64,000 nucleotides of DNA. Origin: Dasypus novemcinctus (Eukaryota > Chordata > Mammalia > Cingulata > Dasypodidae). How positions within the stretch are numbered: position 1 is the stretch's first letter; every line of letters begins with the position of its first letter. The translations under genes were made by a program, and so were the position numbers. Of the stretch, positions 10,131 to 22,982 are shown one piece after another. Location: NCBI RefSeq assembly GCF_030445035.2, contig NC_080673.1, positions 158,902,216 to 158,966,215 on the forward strand, in the 5' to 3' direction. The notes under the pieces are model-generated. The model was not told the DNA's origin, made no database searches, and saw nothing but the letters and a program-made list of their open reading frames with translations.

Positions 10131-12632
10131 TGTTCATATTATTTCATTATAAGGGAATAATCTCAAACTTAACAATTTGAATAATTCAAAATTTTTATTA
10201 CATTACTTAACAGATTAGTGTGCCTAGCATTTTTCATATGAAAATATCCCAGTGAATTAAGTGTGGGGATTAACATTCTGGGCAAACTCTTTTATCTGGG
10301 TAATTATTTTAGAATATTTTCTTGTCATTGCAGCTGTAACAACTGAATATACTCTTACTGAGAACTTGAACACCAAAATGAATAGTTTTACACACTTTAG
10401 ATTTAATTGGTTTTTCATCAATAAATCTAAAAATGTTCATGAACATTTGATATATATGATATAACTGTTATATAAGTTATATCCCTGTATTATATTGAAA
10501 TGAAAAATACATACTAGCTTTATGTAGTTTATGAAGTTTTCTTCCATATCATTAGCTTGTTCCTGAATACACTGATCTATGGTGTCACTGAAAAGTAGTA
10601 CTTGAACAATATTCTTTGCTGTCGTGTCACCTAACATTTTGAGCTAATGCTTTTGAAGTGGTCTTTCACTAATATCTCAGCAATTATATTTACACATATT
10701 TTTAGTCTTAGCCCCCTATAGTGCTACTAATAATAAACTCACAAACCAATAGTGATTATATGTAAAATATTAAACATTTACATCTCTTAGCTTTTTTGTT
10801 CTATGCCATTTTATAGAATACTTTTGGTTTTGAACATTCTTTTATGTTTTAAATTTAAATGCTATTTAAATTTTCTTGTTTTTTTCCCCATTAGCCAATA
10901 TATTAGCTAGTACACATTGTAATTTTAGCACATCCCCTTTGAATATGCTTACTAAACAAAGCATAATATAAAAGAGAGTGTACTTTTTAGTAAAACTGAT
11001 ATGAACTTCTTGGTCTTCATTTTTTCAGAGTCACTTTCATAACCATACAAGTTTATGATTATAGTTGCATTCACAAAAGTTATATACTTCTTAACAAACA
11101 AAGTCCAATGAAGCTTGCTTCACCTAGATAAATTAGGCTTAAAAATAAAGAATGCAAATATTACTTCCCTATTTTAGCTAATAATGTTAAGCTATAAATT
11201 AAAATTCAGGATTGATTAAAAATGAAAATGATTTCAAAAATTAGTTACAGATTTAAACAAATGCTTAGATATTCTCAGATTTTTGTGCTCTTCTGGTTTA
11301 CTGGCAAACTAAGTTTAAAATAACACACATTGTTAAGTGGTCTTGCTGAGAATGACTTGTTTGCAGCTTCTGCTACATGTTACTCAATATGCCAATTGGA
11401 AACACTAAAATTGTTAAAAAAATAAGTTCACTGATGACGTAATTTTGTTGTCATGGATAATATCAAATTGGTATAAAAGTTTCTAACTACGTACTCTTCT
11501 GTTCCTGTTCTATATTGTAACAGCCTAGTAAGAAACAGTTCATGGACTAGTACCATGTCATGGACCATATTTCAAGTAACACTGTTACAGGACACAGTTA
11601 TAGTCCCCAAAGGGATAAACACAAATCCTGGAATACTTCTGGTGTGGAATGTGTATCTCAGAGGAGTGAGTCATCAAGAAAGCAAGCAGCTCCAAATGGT
11701 AAAGAGCTTTAAAATGTAAATAGAGGAATTTGATTTCATAGCAGCAGGGAATCTGGAATCAGGGTAGTTTCTGGATTGGAAGAATAACATGATGATTGTG
11801 ACATTTCAGCAACAAGTGCTCTGACATAAATTTGGAACTAAATGATAATCTAGTGTAATCTACCCATCAGTTTACAGATAAGATAAACATCATGTAAATA
11901 ATTAACCAACAGAACCAAGACTGGCACCCCCAAATTGAGCCTATTATATTTATAAAGAAGGATTTAAAAAAATTCTAAACGTACTTAAGAAAGAATATTT
12001 ATACTTTGGCATACTTAAATTTCAGTGACTTTGGGATGCTGAGAGTAGCTAAATGTACCAGGACACCATGGAAGACTTTCTTGTGACTCTCCCTGAGAAA
12101 ATCTCTCTGATATTTAATTGTCTTTTCAGAGTTCCTCCTCATTCAATAATTTGGGCAGTTTTCAGGTCACTCCATTCCCAATAGCTATGTGACAGGCATT
12201 AGTGATGGCCACTCAAGTGTGAAGAAGTTAAACAACCTCAGAAGACATAAGAGAACTATAAAAATTCAGGGACTGAAAGTGGCAATATGAACTTGCAATT
12301 AAGCCTATTTTTATTCTTTTTGGGACGATATTTCACTAAACTACATAAACTTGCAAATAGCAAAACAGACTGTAAAAACTCATGCCCTTAATTTTTAAAA
12401 ATTTTGTGAGCATATTATGGTAGTAATAGCTTAAATGAATTTAAAATCCATAAATTCTTTAAGGGTTATTAAGCACCCATTTCCATTTTTAATTTTTGGA
12501 ATCCATCATATTACCACATGTACATGTGCTTTGGGAAAATTTGATTCCATCCCCAATTCCAGAGGTGGGAAAGAAAAATTGGTAACATTTTCATAGCCTG
12601 ACATCTTCAGTCATCTCACAAATACCTCATTG
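10131..12632. other. No recognisable feature
   Basis: About 2.5 kb with no convincing repeat match or RNA gene. Open frames here are short, lack start context and show no recognisable domain. It may be unique intergenic or intronic sequence. Confidence 0.5.
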
Positions 12633-13075
12633 TTTTAGTTTCCTTGGTTGCTAAAACAAATACCATGCAATGGCCTGGCTTAAACAATGGGAAACAAGGA
12701 AATGTCCAAATCAAGATTCATGTAGGCAAAGCTTTCTTCCCAAAGACTGGTGTTTCGGAGCTGGCTGCTGGTGATTCTTTGTTCCGGGCTCCTATGTAAT
12801 ATAACAACACGTATGACTTCTCCCTTCTCTACTGGGTTCATCTGACCTTCACTTTCTTGCTTTTTGTGGCTTCTCTATATATGTCTGAAATTCATTTTGC
12901 TTAAAAAGGACTCCAGTAATAAGTTTAAGACCCATCCTGATACAGTTGAGTCACACTTTAACTGAAGTAACCTCTCAAAAGTCCCACTTAAAATGCACTC
13001 ACACCTATAGGAATAGATTAAGTTTAAGAATGTGTTCTTTCTGGGATACATAGTTCCAACCCACTAAACTCCTGT
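12633..13075 (-). mobile_element. Solo LTR, MLT1-like MaLR (antisense)
   Basis: The minus strand ends in 'ttgtttaagccaggccattg', 'tatttgttttagcaacc' and 'actaaaaca', the usual 3' end of MaLR-family LTRs; the same end occurs at 13915-14262 and 47527-47876. The left part (12960-13060 plus strand) holds 'gacccatcctgatacagttg', the U3-side mark of the family. A solo LTR is the normal product of recombination between the two LTRs of a provirus. Confidence 0.75.
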
Positions 13076-13446
13076 TAAGCAATCTTTAACCAATAAAGAG
13101 GATAGTAACATTCTTTGAGACAATTGGTGAAAAAGCTTTTTAGCCTTTTATAATGGCAGAAACAACCTCAAAATCAGGATTATAGGGGAATAACTCACTG
13201 TACATAGCTGTTTCCTTGTAGGGTCACTCATTTGAGAGAATGGGGGGGGTGTCATAAAATAAATACTTTGAACTCTGTGTGTGAAGCTAAGCTCTGTTTA
13301 AAAAATAGGGTTCCATTGTTTCACTTTTATTATGGCTTTTGCATGACACTACATCTTGAGATGATCTCTCTACTATTATCTTTCCACTAGCATATAAGCC
13401 CCCAAGAACAGTTAACTTCCCAATGGCAGGAACATTTTATTTATTT

Positions 13447-13471
13447 ACTTATTCATTCATTCATTCATTCA
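13447..13471. repeat. (TTCA)n / (TTTA)n microsatellite
   Basis: Short tandem tetranucleotides: tttatttattt then four to five ttca units, heading a repeat-like segment. Confidence 0.9.
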
Positions 13472-13800
13472 AGAAATAACTATTGTTCACATTTCTGTAA
13501 GTACGACAAGTTTTGTACTCTAGTCAGCTTCCATTCTACTTGGGTAGAAAAGTGATAAGCAAGTACATACATTGTAAATAAAATAATTTCCAAAAGTAAT
13601 TAAGCACATTAAGCAAATATGCTTTGTGACAGAAAATGAGGGTTGTGTAGTAAGGCACTATTCAGTAGGATGTTCAGGGAAGGCTACAGAGGTATTATTT
13701 TAACTAAGAATTAAATAATGAGTAAATGGACAAATGAAGACCAGGGGGATCATCTTCTAGTTAGATGTTGACCATAAATGCAAAACTCTATGATGAGAAA
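13472..13800. repeat. Possible ancient mammalian interspersed repeat
   Basis: The (TTCA)n followed by 'aagaaataactattg', a middle part about 'gtgataagcaagtacata' and 'gttcagggaaggctacagag' resembles an old dispersed mammalian repeat whose family I cannot name with certainty. No coding potential. Confidence 0.4.
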
Positions 13801-13914
13801 GAGCTTGGATTTGATTTGCCACATTCTCTTTTGAATCCCTGGTGCCTAGAAATTATTGAGCACATTTTTAGAACTTGGGAAATAATAATTTAAAAAGTTT
13901 AAAAAATCATTGGT

Positions 13915-14262
13915 TTAGTTGCTCAACTGCTAATACAGATACCATAAATGGGTTGACTTAAACAATGGAAATGTATTGACTCACAGTTTTGAGGCTGGGA
14001 GAAATCCAAAATCGAGTCATCAATAAGGCAATGCTTCCTCCTAAAAGCTATGGCAATCTGGGACTGGTTTCTGACTATCCTCAGTCCTCGCCTTTCTGTC
14101 ATATGTCAATGTACATTGCAGTGCTTTCCCCTTTCTCTTCTGGTTTCTGTTGACTTCCAGCTTCTGGCTGTTCCCTGTGGCTTCTTTTTTCCCTCTCCAA
14201 TTTTTCTGTTTACAAGTGGGTTCAAATGCACAGGACAAGGTGAGACCTGAAAATGTCTTTTA
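13915..14262 (-). mobile_element. LTR fragment, MLT1-like MaLR (antisense)
   Basis: Minus-strand end 'aatgtattgac...' reversed gives 'ttgtttaagtcaacccattt' and 'agcaactaaacca', as at 12633 and 47876. The internal segment with 'ccagaagctggaagtcaaca' on the minus strand matches 47648-47700. The 5' part of the LTR is missing. Confidence 0.7.
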
Positions 14263-15600
14263 ATCCCCATCAACCATTAAATCCTTTTTTTATAGTTGTA
14301 AAGATTAAACAAAAAAGATCTTTATTATTTGCATGGGATCATAGATAAATTTGAGGAAATTGGTGGTCATAGATTAAATAAATGCTTGTTTATTTGAGTT
14401 TTTGCCATAGTTTTCATACCATAATATACTGTTAATTAATTTGACTTAATGGTATGTTCACAAACCCACAAAGTAGCTTTATTTTATTGGTTTCTAATTC
14501 ATTAAATTAGTAATTAAATAAGTAAATAATGTGAGACTTTTACTCATGTCCTATTTGGATGCAAAAGTGCTAAATGCTTGACTTGAGATAATAGGCACAT
14601 ATAAAATGAAAATTCATCTAGGGAAAAAATTAACATTGGGAAAGATCTTTCACATTGTCTAAGAACAATATTTATTATAATATACATGAAGAATACTTTT
14701 GCCATATAGATTTTTGTTTGGGCAATTTTACAATATTTCTAGTGATAATTAAATGATTTTAACTCAGAATGTAGGGAAAGGACATTGAAAATTAATGATA
14801 AAATATTGATGGTGAAAATGTTCATATATTTTAAAATATTTTTAGCACCCGGTAATTTCTGAAAAGGCTGAAACTGCTTCCCATGTTGCAAGCTTCCTGC
14901 CTGGCTAGGTAGAATTATTTAAAGTATTTGGAAGCAGTCTATGTGCAGAACAATGATAATGAAGAACTCCTTGGCAAGCAGAGGGAGTGTTTCTCATCAG
15001 AGAATTGGGTCTGTCATCCTACTACTATGGTAATTTTACATTTGTTACCATAGCAAAATCTAAAATTACTTTTGTGTTCTATCTACCTCTCAGTACATAA
15101 ATAATAAATATCATAGACTGTTTTGTCTGAAACTTACATTTAACTTGATGTAGTGACTTTCTATTTAGAAGAAAATACACTATTGTAGTACAGATATCTA
15201 GCTTTATTAAATCACCTCTCTCTAATGTAGTATCCTCAGTATTTTCCAATTGTAACTGTTGACAAACTTGTTTAAATTCATTATTTAAATTACTGCCAAG
15301 GACTAAATCAGTCTTCACTCAGTGTTTACTTCATGCAGTTCTAGAAAAAAATTTCATTAAAAACTGATTTTTTTCCTTCCAAGGTCCCATGGTCCACCTG
15401 AAAAAGGTAGAATCTAGGCTAGAAAACAAATGTTTGGTTAACTGGACAAGTAATAGAAATAGAAGAAATTCATTGATGATTTCTTCCACTGGGTTATAAG
15501 ATGGTGAAAGTAGGCACAATGTCTGTCTTGCTTACAGGTTATCATTTAATTCCCTCCAACTTGCAGAAGCCTTTCCAAATTAGTAGGTATTTAGTAACTT
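14263..15600. other. No recognisable feature
   Basis: AT-rich sequence with no supported gene, RNA or repeat. Short open frames at 15079-15519 show no domain. Confidence 0.5.
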
Positions 15601-15689
15601 TTATTGAATGAAGGATTTACTTAACCAGTGGTAATTAGAAGGATAAACTAGAACAGAAAGATGACAGCTTGAGAGACCTGAGGATACTG

Positions 15690-16200
15690 ATTAAAAAATA
15701 GAAACAGATGGGCATCACCATCCTAAAATCCTCATGATTGAGAAATGAACAAACATAAGAGGGGAATGCAACTATGAACCAAAGTAGACTTACTATTCTA
15801 GCAATGGAAGAACTTGTAACATTGATATAAAGGCAGTGATCACCAGAGGTTCTAAGGAGAGGGAGAAGAAGAATAGGTGTAACATGGGGCATTTGGGGGA
15901 CATTGGAATTGTTCTGAATGTTATTGCAATGACGGATACAGGCCATTATACGTTTTGTCAAAAGCTATAAAAAAGTGTGGTGTAAAGTGTAAACTGTTAT
16001 GTAAACTATTGGCCATGGTTAGCAGCAATGCTTCAACATGTGCTCATCAATTGTAACAAATGTACCACAATAATGAAAGATGTTGTTAATGGGGAAAAGT
16101 GTGGGTGGGGAGGAGATGGGTTATATGGGAGCCCCCCCCCCATATTTTCAATGTAACATTTATGGAGTCTAAAGCTTCTTTAAAAATAAAGTTTTTAAAA
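15690..16200 (+). mobile_element. L1-type 3' end repeat (sense)
   Basis: One of four related copies in the window (others at 32870-33245, 56390-56755 and 58075-58400). Shared marks are 'atgcaactatgaaccaaagt', 'gtcaccagaggttctaagg' with one change per copy, 'acaggccattatac', 'caattgtaacaaatgtacca' and a terminal 'taaaaataaa'. The final part is shared with L1 3' ends, so I read it as an L1 3' UTR subtype. A run of nine or more C at 16132-16141 interrupts it. Confidence 0.65.
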
Positions 16201-16255
16201 AACCATTAAAAATAAACATAATTGTATAATTGCCATTGGATATTGAATAATTGAC

Positions 16256-16430
16256 TTTGGAGTCAGTCTTACTTGGGTTTGTAGTTTGGCTTCATTTTCA
16301 CTTGTGTGACTTTTGGCTTTTTATTTTTTAAATCTCTTTTCCCTCCTCTGTAAAATAGGGATAATGGTAACTAAATGATATACGCCTGTTGCAAGGTTTA
16401 CACAAGGGAATATTTGTAAAAACACTCCTT
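16256..16430 (+). repeat. MIR SINE fragment
   Basis: Follows the MIR core in order: 'ggagtcagtcttacttgggt', 'cacttgtgtgac', 'ctcctctgtaaaatagggat' and 'gttgcaaggtttacacaag'. MIRs are ancient tRNA-derived SINEs common to mammals. Confidence 0.8.
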
Positions 16431-16500
16431 CCCCCTCCATGTTTCCCTCCTCCTCATTTTCCTCCTCCTCCTGCTCTTGCTTCTCTTCACCTCCACCACT
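16431..16500. repeat. Polypyrimidine (TCC)n-rich tract
   Basis: Nearly pure C/T on the plus strand ('tcctcctcattttcctcctcctcctgctc'-like). Purine strand is the minus strand; the Glu-rich frame there is a by-product. Confidence 0.85.
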
Positions 16501-17282
16501 ATTTAGGTTGGAAATAGTGAAAAATGAAGTCAAAGATGGATGAAAAATTGCCAGAGCAAGATATCTCAAATGACAGTTATGCAAAGAAGATAGGTCATTT
16601 GATTCTTCATTTGCAGATGCATTTCACCTCAGGGTTCTGGGATTCCTTCTGATCTGAACTGGGAAAGCTTTTCACTATCTCCAGCCCTTCATTTTGCGCC
16701 TTGGTCTCAAGCAGCTCTTGAGGCTTATACACTTCAGCAGATGCCCTGCTTTGGTAACTGGGATTCTGCTTTGTTTCTAGAACCCAGACTTTTTTTTTTT
16801 TTTTTTTAATCTAAGCACTTAAAATGATTCCGTATACCTGAATTCTCAGAATTAGAGACTTGCCTTGTAACTTGTAAGGTCTTCTTCCCGGTTCTTGAGT
16901 CCTGACCTTGACCTGAGAGAGAGAGAATGGAATGATTTTGTGTACTTATTAGCATCCTTGTTGCTGATTGACTGTGAATTCCCAAGAGATTACAATTAAA
17001 ACATTACAAATTCATTATTCCCAACCTCTCCTGATCTTGAGGTTCTGTGCAGAAATTCCTTTCCTTGTTTTCAGTGGCTCCCTTTCCCCTACTCCTCAAA
17101 AAGTTTGCCTCAAATCACTTCTGTAGAAATTTAAATTTTCCTTTTCCCCAAATATTTTCTGTAGGTCAAAAGGCACCTAAAACTCAGGAGATAAACTTGA
17201 TTCTTATTGTAATAAGAAAGAAAACATATTCAACTTCTTCCCCTTTACCTTTCATCTTCTTTAACCCTTTATCCGTAAGTAT
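16501..17282. other. No recognisable feature apart from a T run
   Basis: No gene or RNA. A run of about 18 T lies at 16791-16808. The plus-strand open frame at 17047-17379 has no recognisable domain and runs into an LTR, so I do not call it a gene. Confidence 0.5.
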
Positions 17283-17545
17283 TAGCTTCTTAAGAGTTGC
17301 TGCAATAAATTACCATAAACTTGGTGGCTTAAAAGAACAAAACTTTATTATTTTACAGTTCTGGGGACCAGAAGTCTGAAATCCAGGTATAAGCAAGACT
17401 GCACACCCTACAGAGGCTCTAGGGGGTATCTCTTCTTTGTCTATCCTATCTCCTGGTTGAGAAGCTGTCAGCAACTGAATCATGCTGAGAAGCTTCCTCA
17501 GCATCTAAGGAGCATCTGAGGTCCCACACCTCCTTATTCATGACC
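17283..17545 (-). mobile_element. LTR fragment, MLT1-like MaLR (antisense)
   Basis: Reverse complement shows 'ttcagacttctggtcccc', 'cagaactgtaaaataataaa' (carrying an AATAAA signal), 'taagccaccaagtttatgg' and 'agaagctaatact', the typical 3' section of MLT1 LTRs. Followed on the plus strand by a T run (17597-17611) and a G run (17618-17627). Confidence 0.75.
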
Positions 17546-17904
17546 CACACTCTCACTGCCCCTGTAGACCTGCCTTTCCTGTTTGTTCTGTCACCTTTTT
17601 TTTTTTTTTTTGATGTGGGGGGGGGGCGCAATTTTTAGTCTACCATACCATGTTTTCCCTTACATTTTCTGCCGCAAGGGAAGAGCCATCCCCTCCTCAT
17701 TGGCCTTACTCTTTATCCCATCACGTTTTGGTTCAGTTCCCCTGAAGGCAAAGCCTGAGAATGAACTTGCCCACATGGAAGGTGGTCCCAGAGAACAGGA
17801 ATGAAGGAATGGAAAGAGTAACATAAGAAAACAGGAAAGGCCAATATACAGGGCTTTGTAGCAGGGGCATAATGGGAACTCAATTCTTCTTGTGATGTGC
17901 CTGT

Positions 17905-18120
17905 TAATAATGTCTTTTTTTACCCATTTTTTATTGTGCTGTTTTTCTTACTAATTGATTCATAGGAGTTTTTTATATATTCTGGATATAAGTACTTTGA
18001 CTGTATTGAAAATATCTTCTTCCATTTTGTGACCTGCCTTTCATCCTATTGGTCAGTCTTAGTCAAAAGAGCTCTTTCTTCAATATTATTTCTTGGTCAT
18101 ATTATTCAAAATTTTCCTTA
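17905..18120 (-). repeat. L1 fragment (antisense)
   Basis: Plus-strand marks 'ttattgtgctgtttttctta', 'ggagttttttatatattctgg' in part, and 'tattgaaaatatcttcttccat' in part are the standard antisense view of the L1 ORF2 C-terminal region. Homologous to 25130-25260 and 51070-51200. Confidence 0.65.
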
Positions 18121-18959
18121 ACAAAATTTCAATATTTTTTATATAATATCTTAACATTTTTATTTTAGTTTTCAACAAGGAAAATTTAATTACCCATTTC
18201 CCCAAATATTTTCTGTATGAGCACATTTGTTTGAGGGTATTGATCTATCTATAAATAACTTACACCTATATTACTTAAGTAAGTAACCTACCACCTTTCT
18301 TTTACACAGGAATAACACACAGAAATAGTCTATATGGTGTCTTTTCTCTGTTACTAACAATAAGATAAGAAACTTTTTGCCAGGCTTTTGAATCATCCTC
18401 TTAGGCTTGCAAACATGCAAATATTCTAATTAATTCAATTTGTTGCAAATATGAACAAGACAGCTTGTGTTCTGAAAGAGTGCATTGTGTAAGGGGTATG
18501 TTTTTTAAAAACATAATCAATTTATCCTCAGGGGTAAACTTTAGGCACCAAATAATATTTTTATATGGATGAATGAATGCATGAATGAATGAATCAGATT
18601 TTCTTTAGTGACCTCATCATTTTTTTTTCAATTTGGCTTTTGCAGGATGAGTCTACTTCTTAGAAAGATTTTCTTTTATATTTATAACATTCAGAATGAC
18701 AGTTGTATATTAGAATTCCACAGTTTTTTCTTCATGAAGCGCCTCTAAAAGTATATATTTTATAGATGTAAATAGATAACTGAGATTGAGAACATTGTCT
18801 CTCTCTATACTTAACATCTGTTTTAGACACAAATTGGACAAAACAAGATTTATCTATGCTAACCCTCCTGTTCTCTGAATGTGACTGAGTGATCCCAGGT
18901 TCAGTGTTCTAATTCAAGCTAGAATAATCAGATTCTACCATTCAAGTTTTAGAAAAGTT
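18121..18959. other. No recognisable feature; (ATGA)n at 18570-18595
   Basis: AT-rich, apparently unique. A short gatgaatgaatgcatgaatg tetranucleotide tract is the only repeat seen. Confidence 0.5.
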
Positions 18960-19205
18960 GTGTGGGAACACAGAAAGACAGAAGGTGGTCGAAACAGAGT
19001 CATCATGTAGTAGAAATTGTTGCTCAGGTTCCTGGAGTTTTCCTAGTTTTCGTTTGTTTTTTTGTTTGGTTGGTTTTCATTCCAATGCTTGGAGGCTCAG
19101 TGTTTTCTTCAAGTCCAGGATCAGCAGCCTGAATATCCTTCCAATAAATCTCCTTTTGCTTAGATTAGCCAGTGTCACTTTCTGTTATTTGTGACCAAAA
19201 GAATC
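18960..19205 (+). mobile_element. Possible ERVL-class LTR 3' end
   Basis: Has AATAAA at 19143-19148 followed by 'tctccttttgcttagattag', 'gtttctgttacttg'-like 'ctttctgttatttgtgacc' and 'aaaagaatcttaacacata', the arrangement of the R/U5 end of ERVL-class LTRs ending in CTAACACA-like sequence. No 5' half recognised. Confidence 0.5.
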
Positions 19206-19599
19206 TTAACACATAAATAATTTAAGCCCTGAGTGCAAGTGATAATGTATGGAAGAGGACATCTTATTCAGCAGCCAATAAAATTGGTAGCCAAGTCCTA
19301 GAATTCATTTAAGATACCTTGTCAGGGAGTCATGATTTGATGGAATTGGGTGCTCAGGGAAGTTTATGGGAAATCCCAATGACTTTGGTGGCAACCGACC
19401 TAAATCTGAGTCAGTTGAATGATTTTTTAAATGATATTTGCTCAAGTTAACATTAATAAATGTTATTTTACACTTCTATAAATTAGAACTGCTAATACTT
19501 GTACCTGATTACAGGTATATTGCAAACTTAAAGGGGAACATAGATAGAGACAGTGTCACTAGTGTTTCCAGGAGAAAGGTTTTTAAGATAAAACCAGAA

Positions 19600-19900
19600 A
19601 GGTAAACTGAAGCTAAACCTTGGAGAGGCTTAAATGTCAGAGTGAAAAATTGGAAGTTGATTTATTTGGAATTTGGGATATTTTGAAGGTCTTTGAGCAG
19701 GTGAGTGATATGATTGTTGTTGTACTGTTGAAGATTAATGTGACACCATAATAAAAGTTGGGCAATTGGGAGAAGGTAAATGAAAAAATCTCAGAAGATA
19801 TTATAGTTATCCAGGTGGAATCAATGAGAGCTTGAGCTAGGCTGGTAACAGAAAAGACTGGAGTTATTTGAGACACATAAAATGTGCAATTAGTTGATTA
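19600..19900 (+). repeat. Possible ancient mammalian repeat
   Basis: Segments such as 'gaggcttaaatgtcag', 'ggtctttgagcaggtgagtg' and 'ccaggtggaatcaatgagag' look like a widespread old repeat that I know by pattern but cannot name with confidence. Confidence 0.35.
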
Positions 19901-20304
19901 TGGGTGTAGGTAAGAGAGAAATAAATAAAACTGAAATTCGTGGAGCTTCAAGCCTAATGGCTTGAGAAAAATACCAAATATAATTCAAGATGCTAGAGAT
20001 ACTGCATGTGATATAATTGAATGAAATAATGACTGTAGAGGGAATGACAAAAATCATATTTGAATATTAATTACAATGTTTTACATCTTATAACACCTTT
20101 GGCTTTTAAGCCCTTATTATTTTGCGCAGTTCTTCATCAGCAATGGGTTATGGATTCTTTGCCATCTAAGTATTAAGCTGATGAAATTCATTCAGAGTTT
20201 CTGTGAAAGAAATGGTTTGGTTTCTCCTCAGATCTCCTATGCTTTCCTTATGCAAAACATACCCTATTATTGTGTCAAACTTCCACTTCAACTTCACGTA
20301 TGAT

Positions 20305-20470
20305 TAATTGAGCACTCTCTTTGTACCTGAAGTACTGCTAGTTATTTCACATTAATTTTCTTATTTAATTTATTTAATTCTGCATAAATCCACTGCTTGT
20401 GGTAGACACCATTATTTTTGTTTCAAAAATAAGTTGACTGCAGTTCCAAGAGGCAGCCATTACTCAACCC
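20305..20470 (+). repeat. MIR SINE fragment
   Basis: MIR core and 3' part: 'attgagcactctctttgtac', 'agttatttcacattaatt', 'ttatttaatt...gcataaatcc', and 'gtagacaccattatttttg'. Old and diverged. Confidence 0.75.
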
Positions 20471-21169
20471 ATGGCTGGACTGACTTCTTGAAATTGCCTT
20501 CTGTTAGTTCTCCAGTCACAAGAACAAATCAACATCATACGTAAGTCTTTTCAGACAAACGAAAAATGGTTCTGAATGATTATTCTCTCTTTCTAAAACT
20601 CAAATTAGCTTTCCTTGGAAGATTTACTACTACTGAAGGTATCTGACCAAACGCACAGCAGGCTATTAAACGTGATTACTTTGAAATGAACAAAATTCAG
20701 TTGGATGTAGGAGTTCTAAAATGTTTCTTTATGGTAGTAGTTATCACACTTCTGTTTTGCCACAAAACGTTGAGGACTCGAGTTCACAAAGCCATCAGTG
20801 ATAATAGTTTCTTAAAGCAGAGGTTTTCATAGATGGGTATGAGTGGATGGCAAAAAATGAATGACTGGGGTCACAGCATTGCAAAAGTGATCCAGAATTT
20901 TTTTTTCTTTTACACTGATAAATACTTTTTAAGTAGTATGTAGACTTATCATCCCTAATTCAATCTTGTAAATAATAAACATATTCTTTATGTGCCAAGT
21001 CTACCCTCAGCTTTACTTTTCCTTTGTTAACTATATTAAATTTTACAAAAGTCTGTTGCTCAAAATCACTGCAGTATCTTGTGAGGCACATTTTGAAAAC
21101 AACTAATGATCCAAATAAGAATCCTGTAAGTCCTGCATTTTACATATGGATTATTTTTTTATCCAACAA
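20471..21169. other. No recognisable feature
   Basis: No supported gene, RNA or repeat. Confidence 0.5.
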
Positions 21170-21345
21170 AGGAAAGAAAAATATGGGCTTTAGAGATCAA
21201 TGACAAGTACCTGTTAATATCTAGGCAACTGGGTGAACTCTAATAAATTTCCTACCTTTATTGAGCCTCGTTTTCATCATCTGTAAAATAGAGGTTTATG
21301 AAGATGTATCCTTGATATAGAGTAATTATGCAATAAATACTAATT
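21170..21345 (+). repeat. MIR SINE fragment
   Basis: MIR order: 'atatgggctttagagatc', 'tattgagcctcgttttcatc', 'atctgtaaaatagagg' and 'caataaatactaa'. Confidence 0.75.
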
Positions 21346-22689
21346 TCCACCCAACATTTGTGCTTTACTAGTTTGAGTTTCCCTTTCAAAAGAAATTTCT
21401 CAGTTTAAGTTTCTTCCCATCCATTTAAGGTGGTCCATTCGCAAATGGTCTTTGTTTCTATCTTCCCTCTGTCCACATCCATTCATAGGAAAGATATTGA
21501 CATTTCAATTTAATTCTAAAGACATTTGTTTGTAGTAATCATGGAATATCGAGCAAATGGTTATCTGAAGAATAAGAGAGAGAATACCGGAAAGTAAGAT
21601 GGACTTTCCTGGAGCCAGAAAATTCTCTATGTAAGCCATTATGTAATTTCTATTTTAATGAAGTAAGGTTAGATAATGTGGCCTGTCTGATTTATATTTG
21701 AAGAATTTCCTCAATTTATCTTTGAAGCTTGATGTTTTGATAGTTTTTCTAAATAATCCTGGGTGTTTGAAATGAATATATGTTTGTTATTTGTTTGGTA
21801 AATACGTAGATACAGAAAATACATAAAACTTCCACATCACCCTTTTATTTAAATGTTCCATATTTTCTTTTTTTAATTTTTTATTTATCCATTTTTCTAA
21901 AGAGAATTGCATAAAGTTCCTATTATAGTTGCATTTTTCTTCTTTCCTTTTTGTGTTGATGAAAGTTTAGTTTTATTTATTTAGATGCTATCATTAAATT
22001 TCATGGCTATCATATTTTAAATGATAATATTTGTTAACTTGTTAGGACAATGGTTGGCATATCATAATTTTTAAAATTCTAAGTTCTAATAAGCATTTTT
22101 CTTCAGAACTTTTTCACCACTTAATTACCTGGCATTCTGTTGCACATTTCTCCTTCCTGCAGAGCCTACTGGCTCTTTACTTAGCATTATCCGAGGGTTC
22201 TTCTACACACTTGGCTTTAAAGCCCTTTTCCAATGCATGGAATCGCAAAGGGAGCTCAGATCTCTGGAAATGGAAAACCATTTAGCAAGTCTTCATTGCC
22301 TGGTAACATTCTCCTGACTGCCCCTACTGATATAGATTTATTTTTATGTTTTTCTTGTCATTTTGGTGAGATTTTGAGAGGAAAGCAGTATGTCTAGAAC
22401 AGGAAATAGCTTTTTGGATGTTGTCCTTAACATTTTCTTTATTATATTCCTTATAATTTAATATTGGGAATGATGTGGATTTTTATTCAGAGACCTGCAC
22501 TCACACTATAGGTCTGTCTACATAATAACCATGCCCACTAGCAAGTAATAGATACCTCTTTTAGTTCCAGTATCCTCATTTCTATTTTGGCACTAGTTCC
22601 CTAAAAAATATAAAGAGAGAGTATCAATTATTTCAATGCCAGCCACATGTTCTTCTGTCAGCACTGTGAAATATGTGATGGGGTTGTAG
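21346..22689. other. No recognisable feature
   Basis: About 1.3 kb, apparently unique, AT-rich; nothing supported. Confidence 0.5.
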
Positions 22690-22865
22690 AAAGACTGCAT
22701 TAGAGACTTGAAAGGTTGGAGTTCTAATTCCAGCTAGCTTCCCCCTTGTCTTAGTGAGTGTCTTTAGATATGTGATTCCAAGTTTCTGACACCTAAACTT
22801 TCCCTCATCTTAAAGATAATGGGGCTATAAAATAATTGATCTCAAAAATCCTGAGGCGTTCCATT
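22690..22865 (+). repeat. MIR SINE fragment
   Basis: MIR 5' and core sequence: 'gacttgaaaggttggagttc', 'taattccagctagcttccc', 'tttccctcatcttaaagata' and 'atggggctataaaataa'. Confidence 0.7.
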
Positions 22866-22917
22866 AGTCTTTTTGTTAAGTTCAAAATGAGCTGGTATTT
22901 AGCTACTATTCAAAGTG

Positions 22918-22982
22918 TATGAGTGTGTATATCATGCCTGTGTATATGAGTGTGTGTGTGTGTAACTGTTTGTGTTGTGTAT
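22918..22982. repeat. (TG)n-rich simple repeat
   Basis: Imperfect TG dinucleotide tract with the clean run gagtgtgtgtgtgtgtaac at 22948-22966. The rest up to 23530 shows nothing I can assign. Confidence 0.85.

Noticed and set aside
16321..16584. Minus-strand frame with a Glu-rich stretch
   Set aside because: The acidic run comes from a (TCC)n pyrimidine tract beside a MIR; no domain.
17047..17379. 110-codon plus-strand frame
   Set aside because: No recognisable domain, and its end lies in an LTR; length is within chance for this AT content.
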